A DNA stretch of 64,000 nucleotides from Capitella teleta (Eukaryota > Annelida > Polychaeta > Capitellidae). The notes under the pieces are model-generated. The model was not told the DNA's origin. It ran no database searches and saw only the letters and a list, made by a program, of their open reading frames with translations. Positions within the stretch are counted from its first letter, which is position 1. The number at the start of each line of letters is the position of its first letter. Made by a program: the position numbers and the translations under genes. Positions 38,134-50,976 of this stretch are shown here, piece by piece. The stretch lies in the NCBI GenBank assembly GCA_000328365.1, contig KB312025.1, positions 151,314-215,313 on the forward strand, in the 5' to 3' direction.

Positions 38134-41100
38134 CTGAAGGAATCATAACGCACGGACTAAAATCATAACGGAACTGTGGTGAGAAATCACAACGCACCAT
38201 TTTGAAATTAACAAGGGACGAATTGACCAGACTACCTTATGTAATTGCGTACAATTACACAGCTGTTTTGGGTAAAAAAATAATGTTGTCAATGAATGCC
38301 CTACATGATTGTATAATCATCCTTTGCCTCTTGTGAGTAAAATTATTAATTCAACTAATTGTTATTCATGAGAATGTTTACAACAGAGTGACAGCTGACA
38401 CGAACGGACTCAATGGTGTTTAGCAGGTGGATGATATAACCCCGCGAGTGAAAAAAGAAGCGACACGTGCTGACTGACGGGCGCAGTCGGGGAATTCACC
38501 CTTCTGATAGGGAAAAAGGAGGGGACTTCTTATTGGGATAACAATAGTAAGGGAAATTCCGATTCGCGAATTATTAACAGTTAAAACTTGTAATCAGACT
38601 AAGTCAGTATTGACTACATGTGAACTGTAAGTCAAATATGACATCCGAGTCAGCACGAACAATCGATGGTTTGTGCTGCATAATATGTGAAAATTCGCAA
38701 ATTGAGCAGGGCTTTTCAGCTTCACTGAGCACACCGACGAAAGCGCGTAATTCGATTGACTGAAATCGAACGTTTCGATCTCAGCGGCAGGTAACGCAAG
38801 GGCTTCACATTGAAATGAGATTAAATGGTTAATGTGGTACATCGACGACACAAACCTTTACAATAAGTATATGTTCATGACTACTACCAAAAATGAACCA
38901 TATTACATGCATATTAATTTTTAAATACTAATATACGTGTACTTGTATCAGAGCACAAATCGGTATCGTTCATACACTAATCGGATAATAACAGAGGAAC
39001 TAGCTTTGACCTGAGCTGATCAATAATCTACAGATTTCTTCGCGTGAATCAAGTCATTGCGGAATCAGCCAAGCGAAATCCATGCGGAGGCGTGTATACA
39101 TAACCTGACAATACAACGTGATTTAATTCCCACATTCCAATGGGGCCAGACAGCCTGCTGATGACACATCTTCATGGGGATCTTATATGAAAATTAAAGT
39201 TACGTAACTTCAAAAGAAACAAGGAGACAAATGTGGTTAAACGAATAATAGGAAATCAATTCACAGCTGGTTGTGGCCGTGGCAGTTATCACAGTTTGTA
39301 ACCGAAATAACGACCCTGGCGCCACATTAGAAATATAGACACGATACCAGCAGTCAGTACTAGTCACGGATAACAGTCCTGTTTCGGAATCTGTCGCTGA
39401 GCTTTGAAGCTGGAGACGCGGCTAAGAGCTATACGATTCTTCCACATCACTATAAAATAAAGGCGAGTTTCGTGTTTAGTGACTCCTGATATTGGTTATG
39501 TAGCCCACAATATATATATACTATTGTAATGCAAATTGCGAGCATATCAGAATTCCACGCACAATATTCAGAAATGACAATTATCAAGCTAAAACAACGA
39601 AACTCAAAACGAAGCGACTCTCGGGAAGAAAATTGAAACATCTCAGTTTTTGTCCCAAAACAAGAGTGCGCAGCAAAAATAAATAACTGAGCAATTTTCC
39701 GACTAAGCGACTGAGCTGTTCTTGCACGATGCAGGGGAAAGAAAAAGGGAAAGGGAAAAGTTGTTGAAAAGCAAACGAAGAGGGAAAGAGAAGAGCGGGA
39801 TGCTGAGGTGGAAACAGGTGTGATGTTACGTCAAGGGAGGAAGGGGAAGCAGAAAGGTCGACGGATAAACAGAACGTGATCAGCTGATGGCCCAAAACAA
39901 AAATACGCTCAGAATAATGTACACTTTGAATCGCACAAAAGCTTCGTCATTCAGTCTTTTTGCTGTCATTGCGTAATCATGGCAACTGTGCATTTCGTTA
40001 TAATTTATATATTTGTTATAAGTTCTGATAATCAAAAACTGAATTCACAGAGCTCGAGTTGTTATTTGCAGGGTTAATAAATCCTGCCTGCGATGAAAAC
40101 ATTGCACTCGGCTACTTATGCAAAGCATCTGAATGATGGATGCTGCTCGGAGGTTAACAACTCTAAGCGGTTCCAGAGAGAGAGGTTCCACTGTAATGGA
40201 GTGGCCCCGGAATAGCTCGTGCACCGGAGCAGTTGAATGTCAGTTTCTCCAGGGATGCAACTCAACAGACAACCTGTTGAATGCGGCATGCAGTTAATTG
40301 AGGGCCAACAAAAAATCATTTCAATCGACGTCAGTTCGTGGATTGAAAGGCGTTCGACGACGGAGCAAGTAAAAGGGCGCAATCCGTCAAAATGGGGAAG
40401 GTATAGGAGGCTGAGGATCAAAGGGTACGTAGAGGGAAGGAGAGGGAACCTTCCGATGCGCCATAAAGCAAATTCGCACAGAGGCGTGAAGCGGGCGTTT
40501 TGAGCAATGGCGCGTGCGGTTGAAACAGGGTGAGGCGGCCGGGGGCGCCAGGTAACAGGAGGAACAGGTAGCGAAGGAGAGCCTGGCTTCCATCAAGGAC
40601 GCTGCACCGGGGTCAGGGGTCAGGAGGGATTCCTCCGCAGTATCTGGCAATGCTTCTGTTACATATTATGATAAGCAGGTGGCGGAATCGACTCCAATTA
40701 CATAGAACGCCCTCAAAATGCGCTGCGTACCACAGAAGGTGGTTTTACGGCCAATGGACACTAAATTGATGTGTGTTATATATGGTGCCAAAAACAGACA
40801 AAATGTTGTCAAATTAGTACTTTAAATGAGAATTTGATCAGACCGATGCCTATGAATTAATGCTGCAGCCTGCAAAGAAGGTTTCCAAATTCCAGAAAGA
40901 GTTCCAAATATACAACAAGACGCATAAACATGACGAAAGCACGAAGGGTGGTGGCATGCATGGAAGCATCCGGCCGAAGCAACAATGAGGCGCCGATAAA
41001 AAACGGATCCCGCTCAGGATGCAGATCAGCGTCTATGGCAGAGCATAATACGCGATGAGTTGCCTTGAAGAGCAGCGAAGGAACTCAATCGTAAATCGAA

Positions 41101-43664
41101 GAGGCCACGACAGGTGAAGATTAAGCACGATGCGCCTCTGCAGCACCAGAGCGGCAGCAGGTGGAATCGCCTGGCTCCAATCGAATTCACTCAAAATAAG
41201 TTGCAACTTCTTCTTTGCTGGCGGAGTTCCGCGCGTAGTTTTCTTGCATAGGGTTTCGGCGGATTACAGTGGTTTTTCTTCTTGGAGGTGGGTCGCTATG
41301 TGTTGAGGGAGTTTGGGGGTTTGGTGTGTTATAGTGGAGTGCTAGGTCAGTGCTGCATGTATATGCCTCTCTTCTCCCAAGTATATCGATTCAACGAAAC
41401 AAGGACGCTTTTGAGACACTGGGCAGTCTCTTACATGATTATGGATAAAAAGTAAACCTTCATTAGTACGTGCCAAATTGGTGATAATATAATTATGATT
41501 AACGGGATTTAACGCACAAACTAAAACTAAAAATTATGCATTTTAAATCCTACTGTTATAATAAACACATGTACCAGTGCAGGCTATTTTGCTGTAGCAA
41601 CAAAATAACATTTGCACGCACAAACCAAGAACCACGAAAGCGTGACTTGGATCGCTCAGAGGCTGAAAGCTTCTCTTAGAAGCAACGGCAGCGTCAGCGA
41701 GGGGAACGAAAAAGCGCATCGATTTCGGGGCAAAATTGTGTTTGGTCGCCTCACATGCCCCCGAGGTTAAGAGGAAAGATTATGTACAAAAATATACAAT
41801 CAAGTACAAGTGTAGAGATATACAAAGCGAGAACGACATTGGAATCGTTTACTTTGTGCAATTCTTCTGAATATGCAGATTTGTGAACAACTGGTTATAT
41901 ATATATATTGCGTTTTATGTCCTATTTAATAGACTTCATGTCGATCATGAATATTCATGATTCATTAGTCTTAGTTGTTGAATGCATTAGTGTTGATACG
42001 CTTGTTTTGATGTTCATGAACGAGAAAGCTGTCGCGGTGATGCAGACAGTCGTAGTTGACCCAATTATAACGCATTTGATCCGAAATAAACGAGAAAAAT
42101 CGCATTTAATGATTCCTTACGTTGTATGAATTTATAGAACTATACGAAAAAAAAAAATCCATTTGAACTAGTTCTGCATTAAATTGAGGTAATGTATTCT
42201 CAATATGATTAAATTTATAATTATCTCGTGGGTTTTGTGAATTCCCAGAAATAAGTTAATTACATTTGAATGAATTCATAACATCTAGTTCATTCGTGCT
42301 CGCATTATGGAAAAATTAACTAAGCATTCTTTTGTAGTAGTTCTTTCTTTCTCTATAAACAGGATTCGAATTCTTCACGTCTCCCAAAGTACTGAAATAC
42401 ATAGTACATGCATGCAGAAAATAGTAAAAAAAAACCCCAATGGCGAAATGCACCCGGCATCAAATCCATATAAGCGTAATAAAAGAGAACCATACAACAG
42501 AAGTCGGCGGCGTATTCATAAACAGATTTGAAGGACTACTTGGAGAAACCGATACACGAGAACAGCAACGATATCTGTCCGATAAAGAAGAAGAAGAAGA
42601 GCAAATTGACGCACTTCACCAGGTACACATGCACACTGATTGCAAGAACCACCTGCCGGACTCCCTTGATTGTATTTAGATGGGAGGAGGGAGGAGGAGG
42701 AGGAGGAGGAGGAGGAGGAGGAGAGTTTGTTCAACGTCAACAAACATCCGGATTCGAGTGTTTGTTGAACGGATTTCGCGATTGGTGATTGTATCCACTC
42801 GCATTTACACGTGAATTAGCGCGAGAAACTGAGCAGAAGGGGCGGGAAGACGGCGAAATCGAGGGAAAGGGAAGCGACGGCACAGGTGGCGGCGGGTCGG
42901 TGCACGCGCCCGCTGATCCAGATAGTCCGCTCGCCAAAGTGGTTCGCTGTAGGAACGCACGCCAGATAATGATAAGACATCAAGATTTGATTTCACCCGG
43001 AAAATCCTCCCGACTGGAATTTCATCTGATTCCGGTGAATCCGTTGGGTTTTTACGGATTAGAATGTCGGATTCCACACCACCACGCATTGTACTGCTAT
43101 ACACTATGTATTGCTCCGTAAAATCCTAATTATAAATTAAACAACATCTTATGAAATATTCACAGGAAAGTTTAAACCATGATTCAGAGCACGAAACTCT
43201 TAAAGGGAAAAACCAATACTTCAATCAATACCCAGAAATGTTGCCGAAAAAAAAAATCACACACCTAAAGAAACAGCAAGAAAGGAATTCAAGAGAAGGA
43301 ATAAATAAGTTTCGCTTCCGTCACGCAGCATGCATTGTCCCAGTGTATCGACATAAAAATATCCCCGAAATAATCGCGCAAATTTTGCCTTCAGATTCGC
43401 GATCGATCTACCCCAGGACTGAGGGGCGCAACATGTGCATTCGGCGCACAGCGCACGCAGCAGCAGCAGCAGCAGACAGCAGCAGAGCACTGGAGTGGAG
43501 CGAGTAGAGCACGCCATTCGCAGATCAATCGCAGATCCCACGTTGTTCACCTGGATTCACTCTCTGATTGGCCGTCGGCAAGTTGCACACCTGGCGACGC
43601 CGCAATCTGTGACCAAGTGACACGAAGGAGAAGAACGACGACGACTTCTTGGGAAACAAGGATC
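38134..43664. other. Largest gap inside the array (5.5 kb)
   Basis: No SUEL, CUB, signal-peptide or TM exon found on either strand. It contains a GGA microsatellite (42681-42724) and several short open frames of poor quality. It could hold regulatory DNA or a lost family member; nothing recognisable remains. Confidence 0.35.
42681..42724. repeat. GGA trinucleotide repeat
   Basis: Run of GGA/GAG units with minor interruptions, read directly. Confidence 0.95.
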
Positions 43665-46512
43665 ATGTGGGATTCTGTGTTCGGCGTATTTGGGATACTG
43701 ATCGGAGTACTGCAGGTGGTCGCCGCAGATGGTCAGTATAGCAAGTTCTTAGAAGTGAATCTCGTGAGGGTTTGTGGTGTTTGGAGGCGGTTTTCAGGGA
43801 GAGCACGCAATGACGTCAATTATTCATGTACAAGAGAACGAGAGTATTTAAAGCTTATAAGTGAAATATTGAAGACTGCCCTGAAATTCTGCAATAATTG
43901 CTCCCTATACAAAAATGACTTAAGTTTTTAACTTTTATGATTAAGTAAAAGCAAACATGCTTAATGAACACGTAAAATGGCGAACGTTATACATATAGCA
44001 GTGATAATTTCACACCTTCATCTGAATGCTAATCATTATTAACCCCATAGCAACATTAAAAACAAAAGGAGTAAAACATACACAAACAACATAACATATA
44101 CACCTCTAGGTTATACAAGTGTATATACACAGTCGTACATCTAGGAATTGTTTCAAGCTGTCAGGCGGGCATTTCAGTGAATGATGAATATACTTACACT
44201 CGGGATATATGCTCCGTTCTCTGTTCTCTAAATACCTCTTAACATATGTGGGTTTACATTCAAAATTGTAAAAAAGCATATTACAACACAATTTCCACCT
44301 GTTTCGATTACATACGACATAATGGTGCACGGGTATTTGTATAAGCTCATGTACATAATATACGGGGTATTACGGGTACCATGCATACACACAGCCGGCA
44401 AACAGGCACCGTGTCATCAGAGATAGGGGTCGCGTGCCTCGAGAGCCGCACTCCAAATGTTGAGTGGGGGAGGATACAAGTTAGGAGATAACATTTCTTA
44501 TCACAGGTGCGCTAAAGGATGATAAATGTACAGCATAATTGAGAAGAGAAATTCAAAGCACGGGTGCTGCATCGATTGTCCAGATCGATATGACCTCAAT
44601 GAAATGTACGCCGGGGGTTCAATATAGGAAACAATGTTTACAGTGCAGTGTGTGGGATTAGCCGAAAGTCTTTCTCGCATGGAGTGTCTTGGCCAATGAT
44701 ACATAATTCACAGCAAGCGATTGCCAAGCGCCGATCAGGCAGCGGAGGTAGGCAGAGATAAAACTCCTGATCGAAGGCAGCAGTGTGCGCGAGCGATAAA
44801 TCTCCCGATAGAGGCGCATAACACACCTGTAGCCCTTCATCTCGTAGCCAGAGCAGCCGCCCTAGCAGCCGAAGGGCACACCAGCTACAAGTGATAGTTT
44901 CTGCAACGAAGCAACAGGTCCCAGAGAGAGTGGGCAGCGCCTGTCCGCTGTAAACCATAACAACCACTCTTGCAGCAATCCCTCAAAGTGTAGCGAATAT
45001 ATATCTGACCCATGCACTTTGTTTCCAGAACTGCCCCATGACCAAAGTGACGTATTAGTGTCCAACGCCTGCTTCAACCCACAGACCCCATCCCTCAGCC
45101 TGGTCTGTCCACCAGGGCATATGGTCAAGTTGCTGCGAGTCTTTTATGGACACAGTCCGTCGCAGGGGTGCGCGTACAACGCAGATGACTGCGTGTTGGA
45201 TCTGTCGCCGGAGGAGAATTACCCGTGCATCGGACGACAGAGGTGCGACATTAATCTGCCTCAGAGCGATCGAGGCAAGAGGATTCCCAAGTGCCAGCAA
45301 CACAGTAATTACGCAGAGGCCCACTACGCATGCGTCCCAGGTAACACCCGAATCTCAAATAACCACAATTAGACAGATATAAGGTGACCTTTCGCTGAAC
45401 CGCCCTGCTCACCGATTGCCCCAATGACATTTCAAATTCAAGGCCTTAAAAATGCTGCGTTAATTACAGAGTCAGAAGTTCGCGATGTTTGTGAGCACGA
45501 GTTGCTAACCGAACAATCCGGATACATCCGATCGCCGAAATATCCCAACAATTATCCGGAATCCCTGCACTGCCGGCTGACGATCCGAATGCCGTACCCG
45601 AAGCAGACGATCAGCCTGTACATCATCGACCTCAGTCTGGAATTCAAAGACAACAAGTGCATTGACTCTTTAGAAGTCTTTGATAAATTTCGCGACAACA
45701 CTGTTTGCGAGTCACGGACTAAAAGTCATTTCTTCAACTCCATTGGCAATTCTATGCGCATTGGTTTCAACAGCAGCTCCGAGGGGAGGCGGAAGGGCTT
45801 CTGGTTGTATTACGAAGGTAAGCATCACTGGTCGCCCACTTAGATGCGCGAAATAATATCATCGAACAATGCACAGCTCGCCCATTCATGACGACAACAG
45901 CTGCTCCATCAACCGAAGCGGCGGTTGTCATGGAAACGACTCCGGAACCAAGCGTGACGATACCGGAAGACAGCGGCAGTACCGACGGCCGCACGACGCA
46001 TCTGCTGCACGTTCAGTACACCGTCACTGATTTTCCGATCGGTAAGCAGCATTCGATGAAGTGAATTATAAAGAAATCATTTGCTCTGCGCAGGTCTACT
46101 CCTGGGGGTCATCTTTGGCGTGGTCATCTGCGTACTGGCGATCTTACTCATCATCCTCGTCCTAAGAAGGTGATTACATAACACGAGTCAGCGACCTCCA
46201 TTCATTCTGTTCCCTTTCAGTCGCCGCGTGGATCCTCCGAAATTGCCGGAAGCTTCGTCCACCGTGACGACAACCACCTCTGCAGCCTTCTTGGAAGACC
46301 CGAAGAATAATCTGGCAAAAAGCACTCAAATCGCCTACAACGCCAACAACCTAAACGAGAGCTACGCGCCGTGCAAGGACAGCAAGTACAACGAGCTTGA
46401 TCTTGAAAGTGCGAAAGAGATGGGCAAGGACGTTCGGGTCATTGATGAACCGGAAGCGGACTGGAAGCACAGCACGTGGAAGGAAAACAAAGAAATCGGG
46501 TCAATGTGCTGA
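43665..46512 (+). CDS. Array gene I: SUEL + canonical CUB, TM, tail with YNEL motif
   Basis: Exons 43665-43731, 45029-45340, 45470-45817, 45877-46041, 46094-46169 and 46221-46512 give 419 aa. Intron 1 is unusually long here (1.3 kb). Signal peptide MWDSVFGVFGILIGVLQVVAA. SUEL at about 24-126 (CFNPQTPSLSLVC, VFYGHSPSQGC, CIGRQRCDI, AHYACVP). CUB at about 135-242 (VCEHELLTEQSGYIRSPKYP, HCRLTI, GFWLYYEG): it has a single cysteine where relatives have CxC, and no post-CUB cysteine. The stalk is short and Thr-rich. TM: LLLGVIFGVVICVLAILLIILVL. The 97-aa tail contains SKYNELDLE, a YxxL sequence like half of an ITAM, and ends EIGSMC. AATAAA at 46876-46881. Confidence 0.89.
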
Positions 46513-48076
46513 GAGGTTGAAATCCCGATGTTCTCAAGGGTTGAACCCATTGTGCTATAGCTGCTGATTATCAAACATGCCACGTGCCATTCACTCTACA
46601 CATATCGTTGGTCTGAGTTGCTGACAAACTGATTCGCTGATGACTCGTAGGCAGATCACAGCTTTCCTCTATTGTGATATGTACATAGACTTTACTTTGT
46701 CTTTATTTTGTCTTTTTTTTTTTTGTTATAAACTATTTTATTTATCAAAAAAAAACAAAAACAAAAAACAAAAACAAAAAACAAAAACGACAGGCACGCT
46801 AATCACCTGAGCCGCAATCGAACTGCGAAGACGAACTCCCGTTTACGTGCATGAAATTGAAATATCCATCATTTGAATAAAACTCATGTTTATAAAGATA
46901 CAATTTCCTGGTGTGCAATTGTCCAGTCCGATCGATCGTTGTACTAACTACCAAGCGGTAATACTATATGTATCAAATTTCGGACTCTCTAGAACTTCTC
47001 TAGAATTTAATTACGATGTTCTGCTCCGAATAGGCCAATTGGCGAGAATATAAATTATACGATATTCTACCTAAAAGCCCACCTTGTAAAGAAGCACATG
47101 AACTATACATGTTCATACGGAGATCTTAGATACAAAGTTAAACCCTGACTACCACCTATGCACATGCTGCCAATGTTCGATGGCTTTTTCCACAAGGATA
47201 ACAACGTGTACTGCAACAATATAGAAATGATAAGCATCAGCGCCAGGGTGGTCGGAGCATCAACACACATGGTTAACATTGAATCTGTATATAAACCCAC
47301 ATGCAGGCTTCAATCTCATCTAAGATTCACGGATATTCAGCATCGTTCTCTCAGGTTGCTCTGAGATTGAAGGTCAGAAAGCCAAGTGCACTTAACGATA
47401 TATGATCGAGGAAACCCAGGGCTGCTACGTACATCAATGTAACAGATGAAGAGTTGCAGGGAGGGGGTATTGAGTGATAAAAGAATGTCAATATTTGGGT
47501 AATATTCGCAATAACCGCAGGGAATTTGGAAGAAAAAAAAAGAGAGAATATTTCTATCGAATCGGGTATTGCATATTAAGTATTAGATCGTATAATCACA
47601 GTGGTGTTCAAGATGAAATGTTCACATGAAAATTGGTATGAATTACTGAGAAGAATTTCTAATGGGTTTGCACGGCATGAAATGGACTGTATGGACAGAG
47701 TGCTAATTTCACGAACATGTGCTATATTAAATGGTTATAATAACGAACCGGAAAATGGTGCAAATAGTTCACAGAACGATCCACATCTCTGAGGGCACAT
47801 TTAACGACCAAATAACAGTAATTACAATTACACACCAACCAAAAGGAGGGAAAAATAATAATAATAGTAAAAAAATACAGTTATCTTATAAAGTAACACG
47901 GCCATTAAATACATATTCGGTCGCATGCCGCAAATACTTCACCGCACGTCCAACTAGTGCATGCAATGGACGAGCAACAGCTTTCACTGGCCAATTTCTC
48001 AAGAAAAACGCACCAGATGGCAGAAGATGAATCACAAGATGAAGAGGCTGGCATATACTAGCAGACAGCATGTGAG
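46513..48076. other. Intergenic I to J
   Basis: No exon seen. It contains an AAAAAC-type simple repeat (46747-46788). Confidence 0.4.
46747..46788. repeat. AAAAAC/AAAAAAC simple repeat
   Basis: Alternating A5C and A6C units, read directly. Confidence 0.9.
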
Positions 48077-50486
48077 ATGGGCGACTCCTCACGCTCCATG
48101 CATCCTGGACCTCTGCTGCTCCTCGTGTGGCTCCTCCTGCGCCTCTCATGTCCAGCAGATGGGAAGCAGACCCAAGGTCAGTTTCCCTTCAGGTGGTCAA
48201 GTGTTTGCAATTTCCTCCTTTGCAGATGAGTTCGAAGTGCGAACAGTGAGCCAATGCTACGGTCAGCTTTTACCAATTGTGTGTGAGGCAGGTTCCCAGG
48301 TCCGAATTCTTCACGCCATCTACCGGCAGTCAGAGGGGTGTTCCAGCAGTTTCCACAGCCACGTGTGTCAACTGAGGGAAGAGGGAAGTCCGGCGTGCGT
48401 CGGCAACACCTCGTGCGTGTTCCCTGCGCCGTGGGTATACCTCTCTGCTGGCTGCGGTTACAGCAACAACTTCTTGGTCATCTACCAGTGCATTCCACGT
48501 AAGTGCATGAAATCCAATCAAATCATAAACATCAAATATTGAAAACTCACACAGAGGAGCTGCAGCGAGACATCTGCGACTCAGAAGCCCTCGACGGTTC
48601 ATCGGGGTTCCTCGTGTCGCCAAACTACCCTGCCATGTACCCACCCAGCCAGGACTGCCGCACCACCATCACAGCGCAACCAGGGCAGAAACTCCGCTTC
48701 CAGGTGCTCGACATCTACCTGGCGTTCTATGCAGATGCCAGCACTAGGCGCTGCATAGACACGCTGTCAATCGTAGATGACGCGACTGACGGTCGCACGG
48801 CGTACCTCTGCTCGGGTCAGCACCGGGATTTCACGTACACCTCCACGGGGGCATCGGCGGTGGTGCACTTCCACAGCGCAGACCACGCATTCAGCAATGC
48901 TAAAGGATTCTGGCTCTATTACGAAGGTATTCATCTCACAGCATGCACACACTTATAACACACCCTTTCACAGCTATTGACTCGAACCCAACAACCGTGG
49001 AAGCTTCACCCACTGCGACCACCGCAGAAGTAACCACAGATGACGTCACCACATCCAGCATAAGTACCATAGAAACCACAGAGTCCACCCAGCAGTCTTT
49101 TGTTGACATGCTCTTCGACGATGACCAGACACCGTGGTATCTCAAGTACGCGACAAAATCTCCAAGCACAGCATCCAAACACGACGACCACATCGACAGA
49201 ACTCTCTCTCTCCTCTATGACCCACTGTTCGAAGCCTCCGAGGAGAGCGCACCGACCACAGATCCAGGAGAAACCGTCTGGCTAAAGCAAGAAGTGGATG
49301 ACGACCACCCTTTGTTAATCAATGACTTCATCGGGCATCGACCACACCGGCAGAAGCCGAGGACCTCTACCGAAGCAGTGGCTCCGTATTCAATGCCGTC
49401 CAACCAGAAGAGAGAGTCCAGGAGCAGTTTGTCTTCGGTTGATCTGTCGGTGCCAGAGATAGGTGCGTTATGATATTGTGTGGCAGCGGTAATCATAAAT
49501 ATCACAATGTGTAGGTGCCATAGCTGGAGGCGGCGCCTGCTTCCTTGGGCTCCTGATAGCTCTCATCGTCATCGCCGTCAACCACAAGAGGTGGGTCATC
49601 ATAACGCACGCCTTGCTTTGCAGTTTGCTATATCATTGCACATCAATTTTCCGGCTTTTTTTTTCGTGGCGTTCTAAAAAGTAGTTTCACAATGCGCGAG
49701 GATATTTCAAATGTTTATCTAATCAATAGAAAAAAACTCCACCCACTTACACGTATAATTTATATTTGAAGGAACAATGGCAAACAATTGCCGCACAAGG
49801 CAGCCACGGCGAGCAGCAAGAAACCCTTCAAGGACGTCATCCTGGCCTATGAACCCGATGACCCTTCGAGGGAACGTCAAATGAACATGACCTTGAACGA
49901 CCCTTGTCACGACCGGAAGACAGAGCGAGGGGTGGGGACATGGCGATCGTGGAACACCGGACTCCTGCTGCCCATCGACGAAACCATCGAGGACCTCTAC
50001 ACGGAGGTCAAACGCTGTGACCTTGACCCAGAAAAAGCCAAACTTAAAGCCCGTTACATCAAAGGGCGATCGAGGTCGAAGAGTCTGAATGATCTCCTGG
50101 CGAAATGCCAAAACGGGCAAGAAGAGGGCGGCCAACACATCAGCCTCAGCCTGGATTCGCTCGACTGCAGTCTGCCCAGCAACAACCTGACCAGCGTCAC
50201 CAGCAGTTGCTGTTACCACTCAGATTTCGACGACTCGGAGGTCGACCCGGAGTACTACGAGCGTCTGGACGAGATGTACTCGGACGTGGCCCTGGCGCAC
50301 ACCAGAGCCAGAGCGCAGCACTACGAAGAACTCCGACACGAGATCGACACAATATCGTCATCGGTGACGCCGCTGTCAGGGTCGCCATACATCCACCTGC
50401 ACCGGTCACCATCGCACTGCTCGGTCATCGACACCCCGTTCGAACTGACCCTACTGGACAACGAAAACATCGACATTGCCCTCTAG
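48077..50486 (+). CDS. Array gene J: SUEL + canonical CUB, TM, 240-aa tail with YxxV motifs
   Basis: Exons 48077-48176, 48226-48498, 48555-48926, 48974-49462, 49515-49590 and 49772-50486 give 674 aa. Signal peptide with GPLLLLVWLLLRLSC. SUEL at about 38-124 (CYGQLLPIVCEAGSQV, CVGNTSCVF, LVIYQCIP). CUB at about 130-248 (ICDSEALDGSSGFLVSPNYP, DCRTTI, GFWLYYEG), of the single-cysteine class. Thr/Ser/Asp-rich stalk of about 165 aa. TM: AIAGGGACFLGLLIALIVIAV. The tail has EDLYTEVKR, DEMYSDVAL, a basic RSRSKSLNDLL patch, Cys/Ser-rich sequence and an acidic EVDPEYYERLDEMY. Introns on both sides of the TM exon carry the ATCATAACGCAC motif (reversed at 49463, forward at 49598). AATAAA at 50531-50536. 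Confidence 0.89.
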
Positions 50487-50976
50487 AGCACAACTTCCAT
50501 GTCATGCATATTTACATACCAAAAATCCAAAATAAACACATTTAACGACATTTTTTCCTTGTTAAATTTGTCAAAAACTCAAAAGCGGGATGGGTCAATT
50601 ACTACGACACGAAGCGGGAGTAGGGACAGCCCCTAGAGGCTGACCACCGTCCTCCCTTGTACCGTTACAAGCTGAATAAAGGCTGAAGCCTCAGAGAGCA
50701 GCATCATAACTCAGTTCTCTCGTGACGACTTCTCATACAAATGTCCAAACAATTACGCGCACAGTTCCAAAAAGCCCGTCGGCAATGTAATTATGAAAAC
50801 CAGAGCGTGGACGTGATTTTAATTGAGTTTCCTGTCAATGAGGCTTTACGGCAGTTTTAATGCACAGAACGGCCGCAGAACGCAAACATTTTCACTTTGG
50901 AAGTTCGGATTCCCATCGAAAAAGGAAGTCGTAATTAAAACGAAGGGAGAAGGGAGCGTGAGAATAACATGCAGAC

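Noticed and set aside
42307-43121. Several overlapping plus-strand frames near the GGA repeat
   Set aside because: Low-complexity Gly/Glu sequence and no domain; no link to array exons.
46386-46412. A full ITAM in the tail of gene I
   Set aside because: Only one YxxL (YNEL) is present; the preceding tyrosine (YAPC) lacks the hydrophobic +3 residue.
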